A DNA stretch of 64,000 nucleotides, from positions 60,644-124,643 of the forward strand of contig JALONM010000009.1 in NCBI GenBank assembly GCA_025454925.1, read 5' to 3'. Below the pieces are notes generated by a model. That model searched no databases. It was not told the origin of the DNA and was given only the letters and a program-made list of their open reading frames with translations. Each line of letters opens with the position of its first letter. Positions within the stretch are counted from its first letter, which is position 1. This stretch comes from Cytophagaceae bacterium (GTDB taxonomy: Bacteria; Bacteroidota; Bacteroidia; Cytophagales; Cytophagaceae). Below, in pieces: positions 8,828 to 17,878 of the stretch. The position numbers and the translations under genes were made by a program.

Positions 8828-8835
8828 TATATTTG
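8828..8835 (+). promoter_or_regulatory. candidate TAnnTTTG -7 box
   Basis: TATATTTG matches the Bacteroidota -7 consensus TAnnTTTG and lies 20 bases before the start codon of the beta-barrel gene. No clear TTG is seen at the -33 position, so the call is weak. Confidence 0.4.
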
Positions 8836-8855
8836 GAGCCTATAAACCTTTACGC

Positions 8856-9803
8856 ATGAAATTTTTACGCTATTTTCTGTTGGTAGTATCAGTGGCATTG
8901 TCTGCACAAGATGTATTAGTCAAAAGAAACGGTCAGGAAATTAAAACGAGAATTGTTAAGATTGACAAAAAAACGATTGCTTATAAAGATGCCAGCGATC
9001 CAGAATTCAATACACGCACCATAGACAAAAAAGAAGTTCGACAAATCCGGATGGAGGATGGTAAAGTTATCGACTACGACCGTGTCCTTCCTCGTCCCTA
9101 CATTGGTTTATCGCTGGGGCCTTTCAGCCCGGTAGGGAAATTTGGAAGTACTGATCCGAACAACAACAATGGTACTTCCGGATACGCAGAAGGCGGTGGA
9201 TCGTTGAATCTGAATGCTGGATTTTACTTCAGCAGACACTTTGGTATTCCTATTGAATTTCAATCTTCTCGAAGCAACTATGACATAGAATCCTTCAACG
9301 AGCAATTAGAATCCGGCTTGAGTACGGGCTTTGTAAACGCTATTGCAGATCCCTATAACTTCACTTCTCTGAAATCGGGATTGATGTACTCTACGTGCTT
9401 CGGAAAGCGTTTAACCCTTGACCTGAAAGCAACAGTAGGTATTCTTACCTTGCTGGAAAGAGAAAATCTGGCAGAATACGGAAATTTATTCACCAATACG
9501 ATATCACTGACTAAAAGTACGGTATTTAAAACAGGCTTTGGTGTAAGTACTGGAGGGGGGATCAGTCTTCGATATTCTGTTGGAAAACGATTTGCTTTTG
9601 GCCTATTCCTGGATGGAATCAATGCTAATCCCAAAATTCTATACGATCGCTTTGTGGAGGACGAGTCGGCTTTACAGCAAGATGCTAATGACAAAGACCT
9701 TGAGATTCGCCAATCAATTTCAGGCTTTACGGGCGGACTATTGGTATATTGGCAATTTAAACCGCAGAAAAGACTGGTAATAAACCCTTTGGAATATAAT
9801 TAA
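8856..9803 (+). CDS. outer-membrane beta-barrel protein with N-terminal DVLVKRNG-type domain
   Basis: The 315-residue protein has a signal peptide (about 1-17, cleavage near LSAQD). A small beta-rich region follows (DVLVKRNGQEIKTRIVKIDKKT, to about residue 75) of a type I recall at the front of Bacteroidota exported proteins. The rest alternates as amphipathic strands (YIGLSLGPFSP, GSLNLNAGFYF, LTLDLKATVGIL, GGISLRYSVGKRFAFGLFLDG, GGLLVYWQF), as in an 8- to 10-stranded outer-membrane barrel. I do not recognise a specific function. It is monocistronic or linked to the following broken lipoprotein gene, 76 bases downstream. Confidence 0.65.
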   Translation: MKFLRYFLLVVSVALSAQDVLVKRNGQEIKTRIVKIDKKTIAYKDASDPEFNTRTIDKKEVRQIRMEDGKVIDYDRVLPRPYIGLSLGPFSPVGKFGSTDPNNNNGTSGYAEGGGSLNLNAGFYFSRHFGIPIEFQSSRSNYDIESFNEQLESGLSTGFVNAIADPYNFTSLKSGLMYSTCFGKRLTLDLKATVGILTLLERENLAEYGNLFTNTISLTKSTVFKTGFGVSTGGGISLRYSVGKRFAFGLFLDGINANPKILYDRFVEDESALQQDANDKDLEIRQSISGFTGGLLVYWQFKPQKRLVINPLEYN

Positions 9804-9879
9804 TGTCGAGGATTTTAATTTAAAGTATCCTTAAAGCAATAAATTACGTATAAAGTACGAAGTATAAAACTCAACATCC

Positions 9880-10894
9880 ATGAGTACACGTCATCCTCAC
9901 TCTTTAATCCTAAACTTCCGAATATTCATTCTTTTAGGTCTATTCTGTTTAAGTCTTTTTGGTTGCAAAAAAGAAGATATAGAGGCCAACAGCGAACAGG
10001 TTCGGTTGGTAATCTTGAATACTGAACCGATCAACGTTACCAATAACCGATACGCCATTGAAGGGACTTTCCTTTCGGAAGCTGCCTTTGATGTGGAGGA
10101 AGTCAATCTGCAATTATTTGATACGGACACCGATACAGAAGCTTCAGATACCATCTATTTGGGTAAGACTGGGGAAGGACAGATGACTTTTCGCTTTGAA
10201 GCGAAATACTACCATTTCCCCTCCGACACCGCCCCTGGAATTTAAACATGCGGGAAGAGACATTACTTTTACTCGTTTAGCAACAAGAGATGTTGGTGGA
10301 AATGTTGGTGATTTTATTGAGATTGTAAATTCATCCAATGCAGATATTACGATTATTGGTGTTACCTTAGACACTCACCCACATATTTTCCTAAACCCGT
10401 TCAGTCCAAGAACTTTGAAGAGTGGAAGTTCCACCGTTGTTAATTTTGACTTTAACGCGTTGGGCGCTACCGATGGGGATACCTATTCCACCATACTAAG
10501 AATAGTACACAGTGCTTTGCCGGCAGGAATCTCCGATGAGCCAATCAATATTTCATTCAAATACACCAAACCTTCTTTTCCTATATATGAATTTGCAGAT
10601 ACATCGAATATTACTGCTAACATTCTTGACAATGATCCCATAAATTTCTTCTTCCCCGGGGAAGTTCGTGGCTTCGCCATCAAAAATACGGGGCAAGCAG
10701 ATTTGAATATTAGTTCTATATCTATCAGCGGTACTGATTTTACTCTTGCAAATGCTGGCGGAACACTATCTATAAAACCCGGCGATTTTCACATATTCAG
10801 AATTACAATGAATGTAACCTCTGCTTCTGGGACTCTATCCATTGTAGAGGGTTCTTCAATAACCCATACCTACAACTTACAAAATCCGCTTTAG
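9880..10894 (+). pseudogene. lipoprotein gene with ASH/DUF1573-like repeats, split by an apparent frameshift
   Basis: The first reading frame (9880-10245) has a lipoprotein signal with Cys29 in LSLFGC, then an extracellular beta-rich segment. It stops at TAA 10243-10245. A second frame, open across that point, continues to 10894 with no ATG, signal or ribosome site of its own. It encodes beta-sandwich repeats of the kind used by choice-of-anchor and DUF1573/ASH proteins (FIEIVNSSNADITIIGVTLD; FAIKNTGQADLNISSISISG). The repeat logic implies one protein of about 330 residues, with the frame change between about 10196 and 10245 in a C-rich stretch. It is either a recent pseudogene, a sequencing error, or less likely recoding. 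A terminator follows directly. Confidence 0.65.
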
Positions 10895-10911
10895 CAAAAA
10901 ATGAATGCTAT

Positions 10912-10943
10912 AAAAAAATCCCGCTAATGCGGGATTTTTTTTT
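10912..10943. terminator. bidirectional intrinsic terminator
   Basis: The stem AATCCCGC / GCGGGATT with loop TAAT (10917-10936) is flanked by an A-run on the left and about 9 Ts on the right. It separates the convergent lipoprotein gene and the YdeP-type oxidoreductase gene and can serve both. Confidence 0.9.
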
Positions 10944-10946
10944 GTA

Positions 10947-13280
10947 TCAGGATGAAATAACTATGCGGATGCGAATAGACTTAGAAATGGGTGTTCTACT
11001 TTTATCGGCGAATTCTGAGATGGGTATTACAGGATTTGACTCAGGAAAATAGGTAGCACAGCATCCTTCAGGAATATCATACGCTATAATTTTAAAATTT
11101 TCAGCCGTCCGAATCTGTCCATGGTAGCGGCTTTCCAAGCTCACCACTTGATATTGTTTCAGGTTTCTTTTTTCCATGTCACGAATATTCATAAACAACA
11201 CCCTACGCTCTCCTATCACTCCCCGGTATCGATCGTTCATTCCATAAATGGTGGTATTAAACTGATCGTGTGAACGTATAGTCATCATCAGTAATTCTTC
11301 TTCCCCCATTGGCTCAAACTTCGCATTGTTTACCGTAAACATGGCCTTTCCTGAAGGAGTTGTAAATCGACCTTCACGGGGACCATTGGGAATATAAAAT
11401 CCACCCGGCTTTTTTACTTCGGTGTTGTAAGACTCAAAACCTGCAATAGTGGCTGCAATGAGCGCCCGAATGGACTCATAATTACTTCCCAGTTCAAGCC
11501 AGGGCAAAGCCTTATTGGGAGGGAGTATACGATGCGCCAGTTGCGCTACAATCCAGGGTTCACTCTTTAATTCTTCGCTATTGGGCTTCATGACACCTTG
11601 TGTTTTTTGCACTACACCCATACTATTTTCTGTACTCAGGAATTGAGTCTTACCATGTTGAATATCCAGGTCTGTCCGTCCCAGACAAGGCAATATCAAC
11701 GATGTTTGACCTGTGATCAGATGATTACGATTTAATTTTGTGGAAACGAAAACTGTTAATTCCGTTTTATTAAAAGCTTCCGCCACGAAGTGTGTATCGG
11801 GCGATGCAGACAATAAATTTCCACCCAAAGCCATGTATACTTTCACTTTCTCTTGGTGCATGGCTTGCAGGGCGCCTACAACATCGTAGCCCGAAGCGGT
11901 AGGTACTTGCAAGTTAAATTGGCGCTGCAACTGTTGGGCATGTGTCTCAGAAATTTTAGATTGAATACCCATGGTTCTATCTCCCTGCACATTGGAATGC
12001 CCGCGCACCGGACACAGTCCTGCACCTGGAATACCTATGGAACCTTTCAACAGCAGCAGGTTTACTAATTCCTGAATGGTGGCCACTGCATTTTTATGCT
12101 GTGTAAGGCCCATCGCCCAGCAGGCTATTATTCGTTTGCTTGATGCTATTAACTCTACCAATCGATCAAATTGCTCCTGCCCAATACCCGTACTGGAGAG
12201 CAACTCAGGAATGGAATACATCTCAATATCCCGCTGCAATTCTTCGAATCCGGAGGTTTTATGTTGAACAAATGTTCTCGCTATTACCGAACCTGGATTT
12301 ACCTTCTCTCTATCCATGAGTGCTTTCAGCAAAGCTTTGAGCAAAAAAAGATCTGTATTGACGCGGAGTTGCACATATTCATCGGCAAGGGAAGTACCTC
12401 CACCCAACAAACCATGAACTGTTTGAGGATTTTTAAAATGTATCAGGCCCGGTTCTTTCAGCGGATTGATGGCCACAATCTTTGCCCCGCGCTGCTTGGC
12501 CGCTTCCAGACTGCTTAGCATGCGGGGATGATTGGTACCTGGATTTTGTCCGAGAATTAATATAAGCTCCGCTTTTTCAAAATCAGCCAGGGTCACGGTG
12601 CCTTTTCCAATTCCTATGGTTTCGGTAAGTGCCACTCCACTGGACTCATGACAAAGATTGGAACAATCGGGTAAGTTATTAGTACCAAACGCCCGCACCA
12701 TCAATTGATATAAAAAAGCAGCTTCGTTGCTGGACCTTCCGGATGTATAAAATACAGCCTGATTGGGATCCGGCAACCTACGGAGCGCTTCAGCAATCAG
12801 ATCGAGTGCTTCCGTCCAGTCAATAGGTCTGTAATGCGTGTCTTCCGGGCGTTTAATCATGGGGTGCGAGAGACGGCCCAATTTACCCAATGCAAAATCA
12901 GAAAGTGCACTCAATTGAACCAGGCTGTATTGGGCAAAAAGTTCAGGACCTGCTTTCTGAAAGGTGGCTTCGTCAGCAATTGCCTTTATTCCATTTTCAC
13001 AATATTCAGCAAAGCCAGAGCGCTTTCCGTCCGGATCCGGCCAGGCACAACTCGGACAATCAATACCTCCCTTTTGATTTAGCTTACTGAAAATTTTTAA
13101 ACTTGTAGTACCCTCCATGTATTTCCATACGTGCGTTAATCCGGATTTTAATGAGGGCCAGCCTACAGCAGAAGAAGGGAGACGGGGATAATGCTTAAGC
13201 GCTTCAAAGCGGGCTGGACTGAATGGATGTATGAAGTTGACGTTCATAATTTCATTGACCTTAGAAATCCAATATACCAA
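10947..13280 (-). CDS. FdhF/YdeP-family molybdopterin oxidoreductase
   Basis: This protein of about 770 residues belongs to the molybdopterin oxidoreductase (formate dehydrogenase alpha-like) superfamily. It has GGIDCPSCAWPDP near the N-terminus, then HYRPIDWTEALDLIAEAL, LPDCSNLCHESSGVAL, LILGQNPGTNHPRM, GLCPVRGHSNVQGDRTMG and a C-terminal molydopterin dinucleotide-binding domain (MTIRSHDQFNTTIYG). The N-terminal CxxC lacks the four-Cys [4Fe-4S] pattern of true formate dehydrogenases, which points to the YdeP/FdhF-like branch. That branch is linked to acid or oxidative stress, with unknown substrate. The start is either Met at 13280 or, more likely, the Met at 13247 (MNVNFIHPFSP), preceded by AGG. 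It stands alone between a terminator and the repeat region. Confidence 0.85.
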   Translation of the reverse strand: MVYWISKVNEIMNVNFIHPFSPARFEALKHYPRLPSSAVGWPSLKSGLTHVWKYMEGTTSLKIFSKLNQKGGIDCPSCAWPDPDGKRSGFAEYCENGIKAIADEATFQKAGPELFAQYSLVQLSALSDFALGKLGRLSHPMIKRPEDTHYRPIDWTEALDLIAEALRRLPDPNQAVFYTSGRSSNEAAFLYQLMVRAFGTNNLPDCSNLCHESSGVALTETIGIGKGTVTLADFEKAELILILGQNPGTNHPRMLSSLEAAKQRGAKIVAINPLKEPGLIHFKNPQTVHGLLGGGTSLADEYVQLRVNTDLFLLKALLKALMDREKVNPGSVIARTFVQHKTSGFEELQRDIEMYSIPELLSSTGIGQEQFDRLVELIASSKRIIACWAMGLTQHKNAVATIQELVNLLLLKGSIGIPGAGLCPVRGHSNVQGDRTMGIQSKISETHAQQLQRQFNLQVPTASGYDVVGALQAMHQEKVKVYMALGGNLLSASPDTHFVAEAFNKTELTVFVSTKLNRNHLITGQTSLILPCLGRTDLDIQHGKTQFLSTENSMGVVQKTQGVMKPNSEELKSEPWIVAQLAHRILPPNKALPWLELGSNYESIRALIAATIAGFESYNTEVKKPGGFYIPNGPREGRFTTPSGKAMFTVNNAKFEPMGEEELLMMTIRSHDQFNTTIYGMNDRYRGVIGERRVLFMNIRDMEKRNLKQYQVVSLESRYHGQIRTAENFKIIAYDIPEGCCATYFPESNPVIPISEFADKSRTPISKSIRIRIVISS

Positions 13281-13371
13281 TTATACTATCAATTGTTAAA
13301 CCCAACCTACAAGATCTCGTTAGCCGTTGCTCATGCAGTTACATCTCCGACCATTAAGTTGTTTTTATTTT

Positions 13372-13508
13372 GGGCGTGTCCCGCAGTGGTGTCGGCGCTG
13401 CAAGCGCCAACACCACTGCGGGCCGGGCTATCGCTACAAGCCCTTGGCGGAGTGGTGGCGCTTGTAGCGCCACCACGCCGCCAGGCTTTCCACTCTATCC
13501 CTCACGCA
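13372..13508 (+). repeat. Bacteroidota-type palindromic repeat, copy 1
   Basis: This 137-base element starts GGGCGTGTCCC and ends CAGGCTTTCCACTCTATCCC-TCACGC. Internally it has two hairpins: CCGCAGTGGTGTCGGCGCT with its complement around 13381-13421, and a GTGGCGCT/AGCGCCAC stem around 13453-13474. The frame GGGCGT...GGGCCGGGCTATCGCT...AGGCTTTCCACT...TCACGC is one I recall from scattered repeats in genomes of this phylum. It encodes nothing evident. Confidence 0.75.
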
Positions 13509-13734
13509 TAAACAGCCATGTACTTAAATGGCATTTTCTCACAGAAAAAATTCTATGGAAAAAACCGGAAATAAAATCTGTGCTTCAAAAGAAATCGAAA
13601 ACAAGATTTTTTTTGAAGTCTTTGATTTTAGTGTACGAATGTTCACGTTGATTGCAATAAACAGTATGCAAAGAATGTATCTCGTCACCATGGTATATGC
13701 GTTGAAATTTCTAAATCATACCAGTATGACTGAA
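13509..13734. other. spacer between the two inverted repeat copies
   Basis: This is 226 bases of A/T-rich sequence. One plus-strand frame (from about 13528) stays open into copy 2 and would give a short peptide with no recognisable domain (it includes the run CASKEIENKIFFEVFDF). I see no transposase, tRNA or clear promoter. It may simply be an intergenic region bracketed by repeats. Confidence 0.4.
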
Positions 13735-13801
13735 TGCGTGAAGGACAGAGTGGAAAGCCTGTCCATCAGTGGCGCTTGTGTTGCCACAAAGGGACACGCC
13801 C
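13735..13801 (-). repeat. palindromic repeat, copy 2 (shorter, inverted)
   Basis: Read on the minus strand, this 67-base stretch starts GGGCGTGTCCC and ends with CAGGCTTTCCACTCTGTCC and TTCACGC, matching both ends of copy 1 with a few changes. The internal hairpin part is reduced to TTGTGGCAACACAAGCGCCACT. Copies 1 and 2 are therefore inverted relative to each other around a 226-base spacer. It ends 67 bases before purB. Confidence 0.72.
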
Positions 13802-13868
13802 AAGCATTGTTGCAGAACGTGCAACCTTAGCTGTTTTTTTATTATATTCGCGTTTTAGAAAAGATACC

Positions 13869-15212
13869 ATGGAGTTATTAGCCATTTCCCCAATTGATGG
13901 GCGTTATGCGGGGCAAGTAAAAAGCTTGTCACCTTATTATTCAGAGTTCGGACTTATACACTATCGTGTTCGGGTAGAAATTGAATACCTGCTGGCATTG
14001 CGCGATGCAGGCATCCCTCAGCTTGCCGGCCTAGGAACTCAGCATGATGCGGCGATTCGATCCATTTACCAGCAGTTTACCACCGAACATGCGCTTCAAA
14101 TCAAGGAAACTGAAAAAACCACCAACCATGATGTGAAAGCGGTAGAATATTTCATCAAAGACGCTTTTAAAGGCCTAGGGCTGGAAGCATTCTCTGAGTT
14201 TATTCACTTCGGTCTTACCTCACAAGATGTTAACAACACCAGCATCCCATTGCTGTTAAAAGAATCTATTGAAAAAGAAATATTACCTTCCTATCGTTCG
14301 TTGGTTGCTCAGTTAAAGAGTCAGGCTCACACCTGGGAAGCCATACCTATGCTGGCGCGCACGCACGGGCAGCCGGCCTCTCCTACCCGACTTGGTAAAG
14401 AATTTATGGTTTTCGTAGAGCGTTTGGAACAACAGCTGGCGCAACTTGAAGCAGTGCCATACTCCGCCAAATTCGGAGGAGCTACCGGAAATTTCAACGC
14501 ACACTTTGTAGCTTATCCTTCCATTGACTGGGAAAAGTTTGCTTTTCATTTTGTAAATACGACACTCGGTTTACACCGTTCGAAGTATACAACTCAAATT
14601 GAACATTATGACAATCTGGGAGCCCTGTTTGATGCCATGAAACGCATCAATACAATTCTGATTGATCTTAACCGGGATATCTGGCAATACATTTCAATGA
14701 ATTATTTCAAACAAAAAATCAAAGAAGGTGAGGTTGGTTCTTCGGCGATGCCGCATAAAGTAAACCCGATCGACTTTGAAAATTCAGAAGGTAATTTAGG
14801 TGTAGCCAATGCCTTGTTTGAACACTTCTCTGCCAAGCTTCCCATCTCCCGACTGCAACGAGACCTCACCGATTCAACGGTACTAAGAAATATCGGAGTG
14901 CCTATTGCTCATACCTACATTGCCATTCGATCCACCCTAAAAGGGTTGAGCAAACTTCAACTGAATGAGGCGGCAATCCGAGAAGACCTTGAAAACAACT
15001 GGGCCGTGGTGGCAGAAGCCATACAAACCGTATTGCGACGTGAAGGATATCCTAAGCCTTACGAGGCACTAAAGGCATTGACTCGTAAAAACGAAGCCAT
15101 TACAGAAAATACAATCGCTGATTTTATTGAGACACTAAATGTAAGTGACGCTATAAAATCTGAACTGAAAGCCATCAGCCCCTACTCATACACAGGCATT
15201 CAATTTTCATGA
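13869..15212 (+). CDS. purB: adenylosuccinate lyase
   Basis: PurB acts twice in purine synthesis: it cleaves SAICAR to AICAR, and adenylosuccinate to AMP, releasing fumarate each time. The 447-residue protein starts MELLAISPIDGRYAGQ, the usual N-terminus. An in-frame upstream extension exists but runs through the palindromic repeat and is rejected. Motifs include ARTHGQPASPT (the His region), FHFVNTT..HRSKYTTQIEHYDNL and the fumarase/lyase signature GSSAMPHKVNP at about 288-298, with the flexible catalytic Ser loop. The length is as for the short bacterial PurB. It leads a five-gene plus-strand operon with 4-base overlaps at the next two junctions. Confidence 0.96.
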   Translation: MELLAISPIDGRYAGQVKSLSPYYSEFGLIHYRVRVEIEYLLALRDAGIPQLAGLGTQHDAAIRSIYQQFTTEHALQIKETEKTTNHDVKAVEYFIKDAFKGLGLEAFSEFIHFGLTSQDVNNTSIPLLLKESIEKEILPSYRSLVAQLKSQAHTWEAIPMLARTHGQPASPTRLGKEFMVFVERLEQQLAQLEAVPYSAKFGGATGNFNAHFVAYPSIDWEKFAFHFVNTTLGLHRSKYTTQIEHYDNLGALFDAMKRINTILIDLNRDIWQYISMNYFKQKIKEGEVGSSAMPHKVNPIDFENSEGNLGVANALFEHFSAKLPISRLQRDLTDSTVLRNIGVPIAHTYIAIRSTLKGLSKLQLNEAAIREDLENNWAVVAEAIQTVLRREGYPKPYEALKALTRKNEAITENTIADFIETLNVSDAIKSELKAISPYSYTGIQFS

Positions 15213-16075
15213 GAATAGTATTCTTTCTGTTGCTTTGGTTTTCATGCCTGATCCTGCAAGCGCAGGATACCACGCAATACATCAAGCGCATTGATCGTGG
15301 TGCATTGTTTGCCCTATCGCTGTCGAAGGCCAGAGACGAGGGACATAGCCCCTTATTGTACAGAGGAATAGAAGTACACGAGCATTGGTTCAGAGAACGA
15401 TGGAAAGAAAAAAGAAGCCGCAGGCTTGAGATCATTGCGCATGCAGGTATGTTGAAAATTCCAAAAGCCCAAACCTATTTCCGTACTCGCCTGTATACCC
15501 TCCGGATTGAAATGAATCATCATTGGTATTTTAAGATGACACCTTCGGTTCGAGAAACGCAGTGGGCCCTGGGTCCGGTTTGGGGAAACTTACTGGATTT
15601 TCGTTTGTACCCCTTTTTGCCTAACAACGTGATGTCTCATTATTTTAATAATTTTATTGGATTGAGTGCTGCTGCATCCCGAACGGTAAGCATTTTTAAA
15701 TATCCCATGCAACTGCAATGGCGAGCCCACACCTCATTCATCTCACACACGATAAGACCGAATTACATCGGAATGGCTCCCGCCAGCACCTACGAAGGTG
15801 CTTCTATTTCAATTCTTCCTATCGTTTACAATTACAATACTATTTCATTTCTAACTAAATCCTTTTTCCTGAAGTCAAGCGTCATGCTTACTCATGAACG
15901 AAAAAACAAGAAAAACATAAGCGTGCAGTATGGTTGGCAGTTTTTATTTGACCGCACCAGCAACCCACTCATAGCAGCTCAACATGAGCTAGCGGTTGGA
16001 TATACTTTTACAAAATTAAAACAGAAACGCAGACACAGCGCTTCTGCACCTAAGACACCCGCTACATCCCTATGA
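15209..16075 (+). CDS. exported protein, probable beta-barrel
   Basis: The 288-residue protein has a signal peptide (MRIVFFLLLWFSCLILQAQ, about 1-19). After it come many Tyr/Trp/Phe-rich alternating segments (HHWYFKMTPSVRETQWAL, YPMQLQWRAHTSFISH, ASISILPIVYNYNTISFLTKSFFLKSSVMLTHER, HELAVGYTFTKL), typical of an outer-membrane barrel. No family was recognised. Its ATG overlaps the purB stop (ATGA) and its stop overlaps the next start (ATGA), so translation is probably coupled across the operon. Confidence 0.6.
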   Translation: MRIVFFLLLWFSCLILQAQDTTQYIKRIDRGALFALSLSKARDEGHSPLLYRGIEVHEHWFRERWKEKRSRRLEIIAHAGMLKIPKAQTYFRTRLYTLRIEMNHHWYFKMTPSVRETQWALGPVWGNLLDFRLYPFLPNNVMSHYFNNFIGLSAAASRTVSIFKYPMQLQWRAHTSFISHTIRPNYIGMAPASTYEGASISILPIVYNYNTISFLTKSFFLKSSVMLTHERKNKKNISVQYGWQFLFDRTSNPLIAAQHELAVGYTFTKLKQKRRHSASAPKTPATSL

Positions 16076-17100
16076 AACGATATTGGTTTTTCTGTCTTGT
16101 ATGCATTTCCATAGCCGGAGCACTGAGTTCTTGCGAGAAATTATTCATTAAACCGAATCCGGAAAATACAGCGGTAGAAAACTTCGAACATCTATGGAAA
16201 ACAGTAGATGAGAAATACAGCTATTTTGAACTAAAGCGAATCAACTGGGATTCTGTATATCAGGTGTACCGACCTAAAGTCTATAAAGGAATGAGCAATG
16301 ATTCCTTGTTTCGTGTATTGGACGCCACGCTCTTCACGTTGAGAGATGGGCATGTAAACCTCTGGTCTGAATTTAATGTTTCTCGCAACTGGCAATGGTA
16401 CCTCGATTATCCTCAGAATTTCAACCGTGGATTACTGGAACGAAATTATTGGGGGAATGACTTTTTGATAACCGGACCTTTGATCAATAAAACATTTAGG
16501 CGAAACGGAAAGAACATTGGCTATATCTATTACGGAAGTTTCTCTTCGACCATTTCTGATTTTGACCTCGATTATGTGTTAAACGACTTTAAAAACACCG
16601 ATGGTCTGATCATTGATATTCGCGATAATGGAGGAGGGCTTACAACAGAGATCTATCAGTTGTTAAATCGTTTTGTGGATGACAAGCGGGTGGTATTAAA
16701 AAGTTATGAAAAGGGAGGGCCCGGCCATGGAGATTTTTATTTATCCCTGGAACATAAAACGGAACCTGTTTCGAACGAACATGTATCGTATATACAGAAG
16801 CCAATTGTAGTACTAACCAATCGTTCCTGCTATTCCGCGGCGACAATGTTTGCAGGTGCCATGTCTGAATTGCCGCAAGTGCGCATCGTAGGCGATGTTA
16901 CAGGCGGCGGAGGTGGGCTGCCCGTATCCAATCAACTTCCGAATGGTTGGTATTTCAGATTTTCGGCAACTAAAACTGTTTTACCAAATGGATACGACCT
17001 GGAATCTGGCGTACCAGTTGATATTCGTCAGGATATGTCAACCGCCAGTGAAAATGCTGGTATCGACGACATTCTGGAAAAAGCATTTACTCTATTTTAA
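16072..17100 (+). CDS. S41-family peptidase lipoprotein
   Basis: The 342-residue protein has a lipoprotein signal (lipobox around ALSSC, Cys21), so it is likely anchored in the outer membrane or facing the periplasm. The tail-specific protease (S41) domain is shown by FTLRDGHVNLW (88-98), LIIDIRDNGGG (179-189), and the nucleophile Ser255 in NRSCYSAATMFAGAM followed by VGDVTGGGGGLP. The position of the usual catalytic Lys is replaced in the GDVTGG loop, as in S41 members that are not CtpA-like. No PDZ domain is obvious. It probably trims exported proteins or scavenges peptides; the substrate is unknown. Confidence 0.85.
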   Translation: MKRYWFFCLVCISIAGALSSCEKLFIKPNPENTAVENFEHLWKTVDEKYSYFELKRINWDSVYQVYRPKVYKGMSNDSLFRVLDATLFTLRDGHVNLWSEFNVSRNWQWYLDYPQNFNRGLLERNYWGNDFLITGPLINKTFRRNGKNIGYIYYGSFSSTISDFDLDYVLNDFKNTDGLIIDIRDNGGGLTTEIYQLLNRFVDDKRVVLKSYEKGGPGHGDFYLSLEHKTEPVSNEHVSYIQKPIVVLTNRSCYSAATMFAGAMSELPQVRIVGDVTGGGGGLPVSNQLPNGWYFRFSATKTVLPNGYDLESGVPVDIRQDMSTASENAGIDDILEKAFTLF

Positions 17101-17106
17101 TTTCGT

Positions 17107-17874
17107 ATGTTAAAGAAAATAATCAGTTTACTGATTCGAAAAATTCCACGCCCTGTGCTGCAGCGTTTAAGTCCGGTGGGCTTAAAAATGTTGGGATGGT
17201 GGTACCGAGGCAATGCCGTGGAATGCAATATTTGTCAGCATAAATACAAGCAATTCCTACCTTATGGTCGAATGACACCAAGGTCGAATGCCTTGTGCCC
17301 GAATTGCCTAAGCCTGGAACGGCATCGACTCATGCACTTATTTTTAAAAGAAAGAACCAATTTCTTTACTGCACCATTGCGAGTATTGCATGTAGCGCCA
17401 GAGCATTGCTTTATCCGGCGTTTTGAAGAACACAAAAACCTGGACTATATAACCGCAGACATTGAGTCGCCACTGGCCAAGGTAAAAATGGACATTCATG
17501 CGATTCCATTTCCCGATAATTCGTTTGATGTGGCCTTCTGCAATCATGTGATGGAGCATGTAAAAGATGATATAAAAGCGATGTCGGAATTACGCAGGGT
17601 ACTGAAGCCTGGAGGATGGGCAATCATTCAATCCCCTCTCTGGCCGGGTCTTGCTACTACTTTTGAAGACCCTTCTATTACCGACCCTGCCGAACGCGAA
17701 CGTATATTCGGACAAAACGATCATGTACGTAATTATGGGACCGATTACGGCCGCCGTTTGGAACAAGCTGGGTTTGTAGTGGACGAAAATATGTTTGTCA
17801 AGCAGTTAGATGCCTCCAAAGTAGCCCTCCATGCGCTTCCAGCAGATGAAATCATTTACTACTGTAAAAAATAA
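17107..17874 (+). CDS. class I SAM-dependent methyltransferase with N-terminal CxxC knuckles
   Basis: The 255-residue protein has two CxxC pairs near the N-terminus (Cys40/Cys43 and Cys64/Cys67, in CNIC and CPNC), probably a zinc ribbon. A Rossmann methyltransferase domain follows: VLHVAPEH (motif I), ITADIESPLAKVKMDIHAIPF, FCNHVMEHVKDD (motif IV) and RVLKPGGWAII. Such knuckles occur in glycan- or tRNA-associated methyltransferases. The substrate cannot be read from sequence. It lies 6 bases after the S41 gene and 4 bases before a small lipoprotein gene. Confidence 0.82.
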   Translation: MLKKIISLLIRKIPRPVLQRLSPVGLKMLGWWYRGNAVECNICQHKYKQFLPYGRMTPRSNALCPNCLSLERHRLMHLFLKERTNFFTAPLRVLHVAPEHCFIRRFEEHKNLDYITADIESPLAKVKMDIHAIPFPDNSFDVAFCNHVMEHVKDDIKAMSELRRVLKPGGWAIIQSPLWPGLATTFEDPSITDPAERERIFGQNDHVRNYGTDYGRRLEQAGFVVDENMFVKQLDASKVALHALPADEIIYYCKK

Positions 17875-17878
17875 TACC

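Noticed and set aside
13734..13868. N-terminal extension of PurB by 45 residues
   Set aside because: It runs through the palindromic repeat and precedes the conserved start MELLAISPIDGRY at 13869.
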